Assembly: GCF_040807025.1 (NCBI RefSeq) | Contig: NC_090947.1 | Location: 3,906,001-3,970,000 of the forward strand | DNA from: Struthio camelus | Lineage: Eukaryota > Chordata > Aves > Struthioniformes > Struthionidae | DNA: 64,000 bases | Reading direction: 5' to 3' | Shown: positions 34,932 to 45,853 of the stretch, one piece after another | Layout: the number at the start of each line of letters is the position of its first letter | Position numbering within the stretch: the first letter of the stretch is position 1 | The notes under the pieces: generated by a model | Told to the model about the DNA's origin: nothing | The model's input: the letters and a program-made list of their open reading frames with translations, nothing else | Database searches by the model: none | Position numbers and translations under genes: made by a program

Positions 34932-35199
34932 CCCAGGGTGCTGCGGGCGGCGCAGAGGTGCAGCGGGGCCAGGCCCTCGCCGCTCCGCAGCTGGGGGTCG
35001 GCGTGGTGCTCCAGCAGCAGCTCGGCGCAGGCGGCGTGGCCCCCGCGGCAGGCCTCGTGCAAGGCTGCCCGGCCCCCCGGCGCCAAATCCGGGTCAGCCT
35101 GTCGGCGCAGGAGGTGGCGCACGCAGGCGGCGTGACCCCGGCCGGCGGCGATGCACAGCGGCGTGCTCAGCTCCCGCTTGTACTCCAGTGACCACAAGC
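34932..35199 (-). CDS. ASB18: ASB18 exon with first ankyrin repeats
   Basis: A CGCAG acceptor precedes two bases completing a glycine codon. Then [18 protein letters not shown] leads into repeats with [30 protein letters not shown] and LAPLHLCAA, ending STL plus two bases before GTAAGG. CpG-rich like the next exon. Confidence 0.95.
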
Positions 35200-35655
35200 C
35201 TGCGGACAGGAGAGCTGTGGGTCAGCGGCCTGCGGTTCCCCCTGCTACGGTGAGGAACACCTAGGATGGGGATCAACCACGTACCAGCATCTCTGCAGCA
35301 TCTTTCCCCTGCCAAATGATATCGGTTTGATCTTTTCTGAGCCCCTGCCCAAGAAACGTAGGCTGCAAGCATGTCCGCGCCATCGCGATGTCCCAGCCCA
35401 ACCTGGAAAAATGATCTGCCCTCCTGCACTGTTTTTAGGCTCTTCTCCCCCACCGGTGGGTGAGTGCGTGCGAAGGGGAAGGCAGTAAGAGAGGAAAGTC
35501 CCAGACCTTCCTAGCTGCGCTAACCAGAAACCAGCTGTCTGGGGAACGGGCTGTTTAAAAGCAGTGTTAGGCACTTAAAACGCGCTGTGGAGCTCCCCGT
35601 CTGGGGTAGTAAAGCCCTGCTCTTGTTCTGCGCTGGCCTTTGGAAGCAAAAGTAC

Positions 35656-35890
35656 CTGATAGTCCGTAAGATGCTCGGCTTCTTGCCCGCCACTCCAGCT
35701 CGTCTTGACTGATCTCAAAGACCAGGTTGACGTCTTCGTAGTACCTGTCGGTGAGGACCTTGAGGCTTTGGAAGTCTCCTGTGACCAGAGCGGCGTAATA
35801 CCTGTTGGCGGGAGCGTGAGCTGTCAGCGGATGCTCCAATTTAGGAGAAATCTGCAGCTTTTCTGTCACGGGTCCCGGTAGCTCAGCCAT
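35656..35890 (-). CDS. ASB18: ASB18 first recognised coding exon
   Basis: The end of the exon is secure: VNLVFEISQDELEW and SYGLSG precede a GTACTT donor and continue in frame into [10 protein letters not shown]. The start is less certain. The ATG at 35890-35888 has a strong Kozak context (G at -3, G at +4) and gives MAELPGPVTEKL. The exon itself begins further up, at 35915, after a good acceptor, and the frame stays open to that point (DLHAASAA). So either an upstream exon is 5' UTR and translation starts here, or an upstream coding exon is still to be found. Residues before about YYAALVTGDF do not resemble the mammalian N-terminus as I know it. Confidence 0.85.
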
Positions 35891-35915
35891 CGCAGCGCTC
35901 GCTGCGTGCAAGTCC

Positions 35916-35950
35916 CTAGGCGAGAGGACGGACAGGCTTTGTTAGTAGGT
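35916..35950 (-). promoter_or_regulatory. ASB18: Splice acceptor with TACTAAC branch site
   Basis: On the coding strand a perfect TACTAAC lies about 25 bases before a pyrimidine-rich tract ending CGCCTAG. This marks 35915 as the first base of an internal exon and shows that ASB18 has at least one exon further upstream. Confidence 0.6.
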
Positions 35951-36159
35951 CATTGTTTCCATTGTCCTGTTATCATTGTCTAATTATAATCCAGTTAAGG
36001 GCTCTATTGTTGCTGTATTTATAACTCTGCCACGGGGTGGGGGGGGCAGATGATAACGGATAGGCCTGGCCACGGGGTGGGAGGGTGGTTGGACGTTCAC
36101 TGCGCTGGGTGGTGTCTTGGCTTAAACTGTTGTTTTGATGCCAGGAGGCAGCTTGGGAC

Positions 36160-36660
36160 GTGTGTTGTTTTGGGGGGGGGAAGGGGAATTTAGGCAGCCC
36201 CTTTCCTCTCTTGCGTGTCCCTGAGCTCGCCCCGAGCGCCTCCCACGGCCTCCGGGGCCGTGACTCAGCCGGCGCTCCGCGAGGCGGAGGAGAGGAGCCG
36301 CCTTCAGCGCTCGGGACCTGCCGGATGGCACAGGGGTCTCCCTCTCCGCGTCCGGCCGGTTGCGTACCTCAACAGCGAGTTTCCCGCAGGTGATGGGGGC
36401 TCCCCCCCGCCACCAAAACCGCTGGTCGACGTTGGCGAGCGCCTCGCTGTCGTCGGCCTCCGGCGCGGGAAAGTAGCCGCTCGACCTTTCTCCCCGCGTG
36501 CGTGTGTGTGTTTGCAAGGCGCGCGCCGGCTGAGCAAGGCACGAAGCAGCGTTTTTCCCGGCCTCAGGTCGAGCGTAGCTGTCGATAACGACTCAGGTCG
36601 CCCGCGCCGGCTTCCCGGTTACGAGCCGTAAGAGCGCAACGCGCGGAAGCCGGCGTTCAC
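36160..36660. promoter_or_regulatory. CpG-rich island, possible ASB18 promoter
   Basis: CpG density is high across 500 bases, unlike the flanks. On the minus strand GAG|GTACGC (junction at 36368/36367) is a plausible donor that would splice to the acceptor at 35915. This fits a 5' UTR first exon of ASB18. An orphan island or another transcript is equally possible. Confidence 0.35.
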
Positions 36661-39642
36661 GGCTGCCCTCCGGGGAGCTGCAAACGGCCCCTTTTCTTCC
36701 CTTTTTCTTCCTCCTCTTACAGGGAAATTTTAAGTGGGCGTTAAGGAGTCCCCCAGTCAAGGGCAGGAGGCTGGGGACAGCCGCGGCGTCCCGTCCAGCT
36801 GCTGGGCTACGTCGTCCTTGAAACACGTGACTCATGCAGAGCTGGTTCCCCTCCAAAACAAAAAATAAATAAATGAACACCACCCGTTGCCTGGTTGGCT
36901 GCTGGGAAAGACAGCAGGCAAAAAGCTTGCTCCCCCTCCGGCCCGCGCAAACTCGTGCCCATGCGCTCGCTGGAGCAGAGCCAGCTGAGATATTGCCCAA
37001 GGGGCTGGCTCCGCTTCAAATACGCACCGGGCGGGAGGCACTAAAGCAAGCGGCGCGAGAAACGTGCCGTGGGAAAGGGAGAGGGCGAAAAGGAAAAGGG
37101 GTGGGGGGGAACCCCCCCCCGAAAACCACGGAGGGTTTGTTTCCCGGCCAGCTGTTCTGAGGCTAACCCGGCTGGCAGGGAGCCAATTATCCCGACAGGA
37201 GAGTTGGACTTTCAGGTCCGTCCTGAGGACGCCTGCAGTCGCCCTTTTGCCCCAGCAGGGAGGCAGATGCTGACGCTGCTCCGGAAAGACGCAGGTGCTG
37301 CAGGGCAAACATCTCGGGATCCGCTCTGGCGAAGGGAAAAAGAAAAAAAAAATCCAGTGGGGAAGCGTGGGGTGGCACCTTCCGGTCCCTCCAACCTATT
37401 CTGAACCCCCATTTCATTCGATTCTCCTTTATGTCCTTTTGTTGTCCTGAGACGCTGATGAAAATGCTGCTGGAGGTGGCTGGTTTTGATACTGGACCAA
37501 ACATGCGATGGGAGACGGGGGTACAGAGCCGAGTGCAGGTTGCATGACGTTCACGCGTGCTGAACTGCACAGGGCCTCAGCTGACGGCTTTACGGTTGCG
37601 GCAGAGGGTTCGTCCTGGTTTTGCCCGAGCAAAACGACTGTGCTTGTGAGGAGATGAGATTTCTGACACCCTTTTTCCGCGATAATCTCCCCTGCATTGG
37701 TTGCCGGGGTTGGACTTGGCACATGGACCGTTACTTTACGGCTCAATACCAGGTACGAAAGTAACCCGTCCGCGTCCGAGCCCTCTGTAGTTTCCTGGAC
37801 CCCTCTAGGTGCCTGCACGACGCAATTAAACTAGAAGCGCTCAGCTCAAAACTTCTCTTCTAAACCTACGGATTACAGTTGAGTAATAAATTAGGAAGCT
37901 ATTCAACCAGATGTGCTAAAGTGCCAGTAGACATCGAACAGTCTCATCCTCGGGATGTATTATGGTGGCTCTTGCTCAGGTGCTCCTGAAAGTCCTGTTT
38001 CATCTGGGAGAACTGGTGCAATCCCCAAGCAGCACCACGACCGCCCTTCTCTCCCCAGATCGTGTGCAGCTCCGTGCCAGGAAAGGGGCTGGGTGGGATT
38101 TTGGACCCTCCTATCCGGGCTCATCTTCTGGTGTTGGCATCTGCTCCACCAAGGGACATGGAGGGGGGAGGAGAAGAGGCTGCACGAGGCCACCATCTCC
38201 CCGACTTCCCCAGGAGCTCCCCTGCTGCTAGGCCCTGCCAGCATCCCCAGCCTTTCAAAGCAGACCCTTTCCAAAAAAGCACCTGCAAGTGCCCACCGGG
38301 GTTTTCATTCACAACTAAGCAAAGCTTTTACACAACACGGCCCACGCATGTTGCACGCTTTCCTGGGCTGACCACCTTCTGCCTGTCAGGGGGCTGCAGG
38401 CAACTGAATTCCCTTCCCTGAGTGGCATCAGACACCCGAGGGGGAGCGCTGCAGGATGGAGGCCCAGAGTGTGGGGGAGGATGAGGGACTGCAGGTGGAG
38501 GAGGCCCTGAAGACACAGCTCAGGTCCCTGGGAGGAGGACGGGTGTTAATGTTCCAGGTGGCCCTTTTTAGGTGGCAGGTTGCTAGGGGTCCGGGGAAGG
38601 CTGTAGCTGCAGCTGCTGCCTTGCAACCGCGAGGGCTGCAGGTGTGCTGGGTTTCCCTTTTGCCAGTGACTCACCAAGGCAGATAAAAGCCACAGTCCAT
38701 ATGCTCCTAAGGTTTTGCCTGGGGACTTTGGGCTGCTTTTTAGAGCAGAGCAGCTCTGAAGCCCTTCTCCTGCCCTGTGGCTTTGTGATGGTCACCAGCT
38801 GGCTTTGTTGGGTCTGGGATGCTAGGGAGGAAAGGTAAGACCTCTTTTCTTTGCTCTTTCTCTTAATGCTAGTGTCCATATTTGCAGGGCTAGAAGAGCC
38901 CCTTCTCTCCTGGTTCCTTGCTCTGTGTTGCTTATTTTGGGCTTTGGTGTTACCTCCTGCTAGGCTGGTGGTGAGCCCTCCTTCCCCTACATGAGGAGGA
39001 CACATGGGGTCCAAGGGGTGATGCGATGTGTGGAGGAGGCAGCTGCTGCTGGCAGCCTGCTGTTGGGCAAGGGGGCTGCGAATGCCTCATTTGGTTGGGA
39101 CAAGAGGGCTGTGGATGTACCCCTGCGCGCTAGGTGCACTTAGCTCTCCTGTTAAGGGTGTGTTTATTGCTAGCTTGAGCAATGTGAAGAGAGTGGGTTT
39201 TTAAGGAGAAGAGCAGCTAGCCCTCAGGGGAATCGGATGGCATTGGCCTCACTAAGAATCATGCTGAGGAGATGGAGCTGAGGATGGGTGGCCCTGGCTT
39301 GGGAAGCAGCTTGTTGCTTTGGCTCTGGAGCCTGGTTGACCGCGGTGAGCTCAGGGGGCTGTTGCCTGGGGTGGTCCCAGCTGGGCCCAGACCAGCGCTT
39401 GGGTAAGAGGCTTTCCATTGAGTTTCAGCTGGCCTGTCTGGCGACTTGCTGCAGGGCGCTGGCCATGGCGCTTCTGTTGGCTGAGCGGGAGCAGAGCTGG
39501 CTCTGCTGGGCCAGGCCTCTCTGGATGGCTCATCAATTTTTTTCAGGTGTTGAAACTTCTTTTTTAAAAAAAAAGAAAAAAATATTGCCTAAGGCAAATG
39601 TGTACAAAAGGGCTGGTGCTTGTTTGCACTGCTGAAAAAACT

Positions 39643-39658
39643 CCCCCCCCCCCCCCCC
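39643..39658. repeat. C16 homopolymer
   Basis: Sixteen cytosines followed by AG. Confidence 0.9.
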
Positions 39659-42600
39659 AGCTCTCCCCAATGCGTGCGGGGCACCAGCCTTTCATCGGGG
39701 AGCCTCGCCAGCACCTTTTGGGAGACGAAGCATCGGGAACGAGCCAGAGCTGCGGAGGCGGCTTGGCTTTGATAGCTCTGTGGAGGCCTTCGAGCGGTCG
39801 GTGCCCGGGCTCAGCGATGGGACCCCTCGCGGGCTTTGGCTGGAGGGATGCGTTGCCTTGGAAGAGGACAGCCCTGTGGGAGCACGCAAAGCTGAACAAG
39901 AGCCCTAAATTATTTAGGGATCTTGTGCAGCTTGTTATCTTAGATGTGTGTGTTTTTTTCAAATCTCAGCAAGAAATAACCCTCTTTTTTTTTGGGGGGG
40001 GGGGGAGCAGAATAGGAATGGCTTGCTGCCAGGTGGAAAAATAAAAGAAAGCTCTACGTGGCGCTGTGCTGATTTGCAAGGCTAGTGAGAAGACTTACAT
40101 AAGGCGTTTTCAAATAGACTCCAATATTTTCAGTGCTGAAAGAGGACCAACTCTGCGACACCGTTTTGAAGCGCTGCTGTACAATGGGCCCTAGCTGAGC
40201 GCATTATAATTTGCTGCGAGAAGTTCCAAAGTCGCAGTACTTTCTGTAACGAGAAGAGAAGCCCTAATACGATGAGACTTTTTGTACTGTGCTTAATGAA
40301 AAGCTGAAAATGTGCTAATTTGTAAGCCCTGTTGTGGTAGTGGCATCGGAGGCTTTTGAAATGCATTACTGGCTTGGGGAAGTGTTAAGGGGAGGGGGAA
40401 TGGCATTTTGCTACTAGCAGAAAAGTCAATTATAATGTTTCTGCGCTTTAGAAAATTGCTGATGCAGGATGGGAGTTAATAGAACAGTCAGCTTCACTTT
40501 GCATTACAGGATTTGGTGGGTTTTGCTGAGAAATGTCGGTGGGTATTTTTTCCTTTTCTTTTAATGGCAACTTAAACAATAAGCTGCAACAGGCACCGTG
40601 GGGCTAAGCCTAGTCTCTGGCCTGAGTGTGCTGGAGGGCCCGTTATGGGTGTATTTCCTTCCGTTGAGTCCCAAATTGGTGCATTACAGACTGCCCAGGA
40701 TCAGTGCAAGGTGGTAAATTGCTGTAAATAAAAGATTTAGCAATCATTTTGCACTCGGGCGATTTTGTCCCTGGTGGTGGAGATGAGTGCCAAAGCACAG
40801 TCCTGGGCAGCTGGTTCCTGGTGCTTTGCAGAAGAGCCCCATCTATTTATTAGAAAGATGTTTAAATTGAGAAACTGAAAAATAACTGTCTTTACACACA
40901 ATGCTCCTGATGGAGCATTTTTCAGCTCCTCCTTGAGAAAACAGTGGTAAATTTTTACTGAGCCCTTAGAGACTGGAGTAGGGAGAAGCTCTTGGAGATT
41001 TGCTGTAATTGCCTGAATCCTTCAGGGCTGGTGGTGAAAATCCTGGTGCAGGAGGCAGTGGCTTTCTGGAAGGCCCCAAGGTCCCCGTAGTCCTGGCTCC
41101 ACATCAGCCTGTCCAGGCTATCAAGGAAAAAGAGTTCATGAGAAGTTGGCAGGGATCAGAGACAAGTGTTGGCATGGCTTTTAACAGGGGTTAGTGTCTG
41201 ATTAAAGGGCTTTGGCCGCAGCAGCATAATCTGAGCCCTCGACTTAAGCCAGGGATCTAATAATACCCAAAGCGCATTGAGAAAGTATGACTTCATGGTG
41301 TGTCTGCCGCTTTTCACCTAGCGAGGGCTGTTTTAATACCTCCCTGCTGCAAGGGTGTAGCTGCTCTTGTAGAGCCTTCCCTGCACCCCGTGGTTTGCTA
41401 ACGCGGTCTGCCAGTGGGGTTGCGTTTGGTCCAAAAGTTCAAGGTTGGATGGGATCCCGCAAGCTGCAATTTGGGGTCGGCATAGCCAAAAGCCTGTGTG
41501 GCTGGGTTGCTGCCTGTGCTAAGGTTTTTTGGCCCCCTCGCCTGGCATTTGGGCTTTTCCCCAGACTGGGGGCAGCACTGTTGGAGCAGGGTGCTCCTTT
41601 GGAGAGGTGAAGGTGAGGTCATGGCTGAGCATCATCTGTCTGTTCATCCAGCTGTGGCTTGTCCCATCTCTCCTGGCTTTCCGGGTGTGCAGGGTGATGA
41701 GTTGCGGCTGTTGCCCTTGGCATCCCACGGGAGCAAAGTTTTGCTGCTGAAGGATGCTTGGCCCATCCTGCGGCTGTGGGAGAGGAGCTTGCAGGTGATG
41801 AAACCCAAAAGCTCTGCATCTTGGTGAGAAAACCTCTAATTGTGCTGTTGCCATTGGCAGCCTGCCTTAAAGAGGCTTTTTGCGTAGCATCCCTCTGTGC
41901 TGTAGATCTTCAGAGGAAAAAATTGCTTCGTAGACTCGGGCTAACATTTTTGGAGATTGCTGCTGAAATTGAAGATGCAGGCACTGGCAGAGATGCTGCC
42001 TGGGGCTGCCAAGGGACCTGAGTCAGGCCAGCATCTGCCCATGGTGTGGCTGGGAGAGCTGCATGGGAGTGATGGCTGGTGGGTAACTCATTTTCGTGGG
42101 AATAAATTAAACGGATATTATGCCTGAAAAGTGATATTGTTACGCCCAAGGGCGGTACTGCTGCTGCTCTATCCTTCTGGTAGAAGGATAGCTGGTGCAC
42201 AGCTCGCAAGGGAATGTGGTCCCAGCATGATGAGAACTGCAGCACCAGTTTTTTTCCTTACTGACCAGACGGTCATGTACTTGTGCACCAGCTTTGCGAT
42301 GGTTTTTGACAGGAGCAAGGTTTCCTTATGGACTTGCCAGCCTGGAGAGTGACCTCCCTGCATTTGCCCTCCTGCTTGAGGCCTTATGATGCAAGGCTCT
42401 GCTTGCTTTTGGTTTCTTGTGCGGCGTGGCAAACTGCTCGTGTTTCTGAATGGGCTGACCGACGATGTTTAAATCTGTTTGTGGACATCTCATCTGAGGC
42501 AGTGTATTGTTTACTGCAAACATGGAAAAACTGGTGATTATGGCACTCGTCCTGCTGAGACCTCCAAAACGGGACTGAGGCTGAGCCTTGCAGCAAGGGA

Positions 42601-43084
42601 TTAGTTAACTTCTTTCCTACCTGGGTAAGCTGGAGCAGAGCTTGTCTGTAGTTTGAGTTTTTGGGCTGGGTGGTTTGTCTAATGTGCAGGCGATGGTGAT
42701 TTGGGATTACTGGTATCAAAGATTTTTCCGGACCTCTGCTGAGGTCTGGACTGGCTGTCCTTGCCTGATCCCCCAGCACCAGCTTAGCTCGTCTGCAAAG
42801 GTCTCTCTGCTCACTCCCAAGCCCCAGCACTGACTTTTGGGCTCCTACTCCAAGCCACAGGATTGCACCTGGCCTTGGAGGCTATGTTTAAAGCACATTA
42901 AAACCCACAGGGCCAGGGTGTGCCAAGACTTTATTGTCTCTGGGAGAATGAAATCATATTTTGCTCCCTCTTTCCTGATGCTGGGAGCCTGAGCGCTTTG
43001 AGCGAGGGGTGGTTCTGCTGGATGGGGTGAAAGAGGGAAGATGAGGAGTGAGTGTGAACACTTTTCGAAAGTCATGTCATATGT

Positions 43085-43315
43085 AGTTCTCCTGGGTTTG
43101 TAGGAAGCAATTAAGCCAATTAATTTATTGGTAAATTATCTTATGATGAAGTACAAAATAACTGCAATGAAATGCTGACATTCACATTAATATCAAATTA
43201 GTTACTGTATTATGACTGTTCTTACAATGAATGCCCAGTAATTTAATAGTAATGGGACATTTAAATAATTTAGCCGATAATTCTCTAGATCACTTACATA
43301 TATAAATGAGTGTGA
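43085..43315. promoter_or_regulatory. Candidate AT-rich conserved element
   Basis: About 230 bases packed with TAAT/ATTA cores: AGCAATTAAGCCAATTAATTTATTGG, CACATTAATATC, CAAATTAG, CAGTAATTTAATAG and TTTAAATAATTTAG. It has no simple repeat and no open frame. The site density resembles developmental enhancers. It lies 26 kb upstream of GBX2; the target is unknown. Confidence 0.4.
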
Positions 43316-45721
43316 CAGCTTCTCTTCTCAACTTTGCTGGTGCTGCTGGACTGCCACCAGCAGTGGGAGGTGAACCAGCCTGGCACCCTCTCTGTCACAG
43401 CAGCGGGTCCAAGTGCTGAGCTCCCGCAGGTGTTCTCCTTCCCCAGATCTTGGTGTTTTGGATGTGCTCCCAAATAGCTGTGCTGTTAGTGTTGTGGGTT
43501 TTTTTTCCCCTGAGACCCAGGCCTGGCAGAACACCTCTAGCGGTGGTGCTTGTGCGAGTGCTATTAGCCTCACAGTGGGACGGATGTTAGAGATCCAGCC
43601 AGGGCCACTTAATTGAATAGTTCAGCCATTGACACTGAAATTACTGTGTGCTGGCTCTGCTTGATGCAACAGCCTCATTTCCAAGCAGTTGCACTTTCTG
43701 TAATAATAATTATAAATAGCATTAAAATTGCTCCTTGTTCTCTCCCCCTGCAAAAGGACTATGAAGGAGTGCTAGAGTTTGGCAGCTACCTGCAGCAGAA
43801 TTTGTCTGCTTTCTGCCATTTTAGGTCTGTGAATCAGTTGGCTGTCTTGTCCCCCCCCTGCCCTGCACCTATGAAGCTGTGAATATACCAGCTGTGGCTT
43901 CCAAATCCCTAAAAAAGAAGAAAAGCTTTGCAATTTGTGCAGCTCACCATTGCAAGCTAAACCTAGAGGGTAAATCGCTCCAGTGTTTTGGGTTTTTTTT
44001 GCATAAGCTGGTGAATGCTGGAGGAAAACTGCAGGTTTCTGCTCAAAGTGCACCTGGGAAGGGGCTAGGTCGATGCAATAGTCTTGCACCCTGTCTGCAT
44101 AGTGTTGGAACGATGCCTCCCCCCCACCCCTCCCCGAGATGCACATTGTCAGTCAGTGTGCTACTGTGCTGCTGAGATTGGATTGAACCTGCTGACATTA
44201 TTTAATGGTCTTGCTTACATCCAACTGAAATGTCGTCTTTTCATCACATCATATTCTGCTGTCAAACCTGTTGCAGAGAGGAGTAGTCCTCTGTCTGCAA
44301 GACTGAGGATAGAATTACTCAGATTAGTTTTCTTGCAGATGAGAGAGGCTATGAGGTTTTTAGCGCAAACCCTGCTGTCTCCTTTGACAGCCTGGCTCTT
44401 CTCACTAAGGAAAGCTGAAGAGTTCCTGTTTTAATTTGGAGCTGCCAAAATTGTGAAACCAGCTGCCTGCTTGCAACTGTCTGCAAAAAAAGAATAAAGG
44501 GAAGCCAAATTTTGTAGCCGCTCTGTTGTGAGCAATAGTATCCAGGGCCAGGCAGCTCCTACTTGCAGGATCTCATTGTGCAGCTCATGATGAGGCTCCA
44601 GCACCCTGATTACTGCTGGAGCCTGGGCGAAAGGACTTGCATGCACAAAGAGAGGGTCTGATTTTTTTTTTTTTTTGCAGAGAGGAGATCCAGGAAGCAT
44701 CTGCTCTCCCCCAATTTAGACCCCCTTGGCAGGCCTGGAGGTGCTGCCTCAAAGGCGAAAATCCTGGCTGAGCCCTGAACTAGGCAGCCAAAAGTAGCTG
44801 GTCAAAGAGGACTACAAGAGGCCTGTGTTGAGGTGGCTCTATCCCATGTGCTGTGTTAGTGTCTCAGCCTATTCTTCCCTTCCTTCAGGGAGAGGAAAAA
44901 TGCACTTGATTAACTGGTTCCCTGTGCTGTGCTCAATGATATGATTACTTAAACTGTTTTCTGTACAGTGAGTTGCCTATAGGAATCTTTCTGGGCTTCT
45001 GTTCAGGCTTTGCCTTTTCCAGGAGCACCTTTTTCCAGTTGTTTCCCCTTTATAAGGAGGAGAGGCTGCCTTTTTAAGGCCCTCAGTCCAACCCCCTTCC
45101 CACTGTGCGTTGTTAGTGCAGCTTCTCAAGCAAATGTTTGGGTGGGCTTTTCTCTCTGCAGCATTTGTCCTACAACACGTTTTCTATGAGTTGTTTGCCA
45201 CCGTGCTTTTTGACAAAGCTACTCTAGCCCAGGAAACTGGGGCGGTAAGAGGTGGAGGTTCAGAGCACAAAGATGCAGAAACGCTGGAAATGTGATCATT
45301 CCTTTTTACCTGGAAGACCTCTTAATAAGCAGAGAGCAGAAGCTCTGTGCTCCAGGATTATGCTAGTAGTGAGTTGAATCTGGCAGAGTGTGTGCTTTTT
45401 AAGGAGAGTTTCTTGCTGAAATAAATGAGTACAGCCTAAAAGTTGATGATGTTACAGTCCTGAGTAATGAGCCCCTCTGCCCCCAAAAAATCTCTCAGAA
45501 TAATGCTTCAGCAAGTCAGTGGTCATTAACTCTTTATCCTCTGAGCACTATGTGTCATAAACATCTCATTCTACTTCGTAACTTTTGAAAAATACAGTAA
45601 GAAATGAAAAAATTTTCCTGAAATAGCTATAATTTGGGGTACATTCCTCTAAAGCATCGCCCCTGTTCCAGTGAAGTGGAGCTGTGACTGACTATTGCCA
45701 GATGAAAAATTCTTGAGGAAG

Positions 45722-45853
45722 TTACTTTTTTTTCTTTCCTTCTTTCTTTTTTTTCCCTTTTGCTGCTCCTTTGCCACCTTCTTTTCCTGCTTCCTTGCTC
45801 TCTGCCAGTGCTTTGATTCTTGCTTTACCCAGTGGTGTCCGGTCATACCAAGC
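45722..45853 (-). CDS. IQCA1: IQCA1 last coding exon (lysine-rich C-terminus)
   Basis: A CTCCAG acceptor precedes AWYDRTPLGKARIKAL, which matches the family's (A/N)WY-KTPLGKK segment. A Lys/Gly/Ala tail then ends KGKKKKEGKKKK and TAA at 45724-45722. Forty-three residues. A longer open frame overlaps it in another register and starts inside the exon; it is a shadow, because only this frame is in phase with the upstream exon and shows family residues. Confidence 0.92.
   Translation of the reverse strand, partial: AWYDRTPLGKARIKALAESKEAGKEGGKGAAKGKKKKEGKKKK

Larger units (their letters stand above)
25120..35915 (-). other. ASB18: ASB18 gene, coding span
   Basis: ASB18 (ankyrin repeat and SOCS box 18) is a substrate-recognition subunit for Cullin-5 E3 ubiquitin ligases: ankyrin repeats hold the substrate and the SOCS box binds Elongin B/C and CUL5. 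Its substrates are not established. Five exons (35656-35890, 34932-35199, 26935-27445, 25962-26075, 25320-25505) join without a frame break to 437 residues, against 466 in human. They encode an N-terminal ASB18-type segment, six to seven ankyrin repeats (each TPLH-type turn visible, for example SPLHKAC), and a C-terminal SOCS box. Exon boundaries agree with the human protein as I know it. Mammalian ASB18 has a longer N-terminus that I could not find here. Introns are 456, 7486, 859 and 456 bp. Confidence 0.92.
35951..45721. other. ASB18-IQCA1 intergenic region, possibly with ASB18 5' exon
   Basis: No coding exon could be supported in about 9.8 kb. It holds the CpG-rich patch at 36.2-36.7 kb, a C16 run at 39643-39658 and an AT-rich island at 43.1 kb. 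The stretch 40060-40520 is high-complexity AT-rich DNA of unknown role. No AATAAA on the minus strand lies in the first 400 bases below the IQCA1 stop; only a GATAAA-type variant near 45535 is seen. Confidence 0.5.

Noticed and set aside
45649-45846. 65-codon lysine-rich frame at the IQCA1 end
   Set aside because: It is out of phase with the upstream exon; the in-phase frame gives WYDRTPLGK and stops at 45722.
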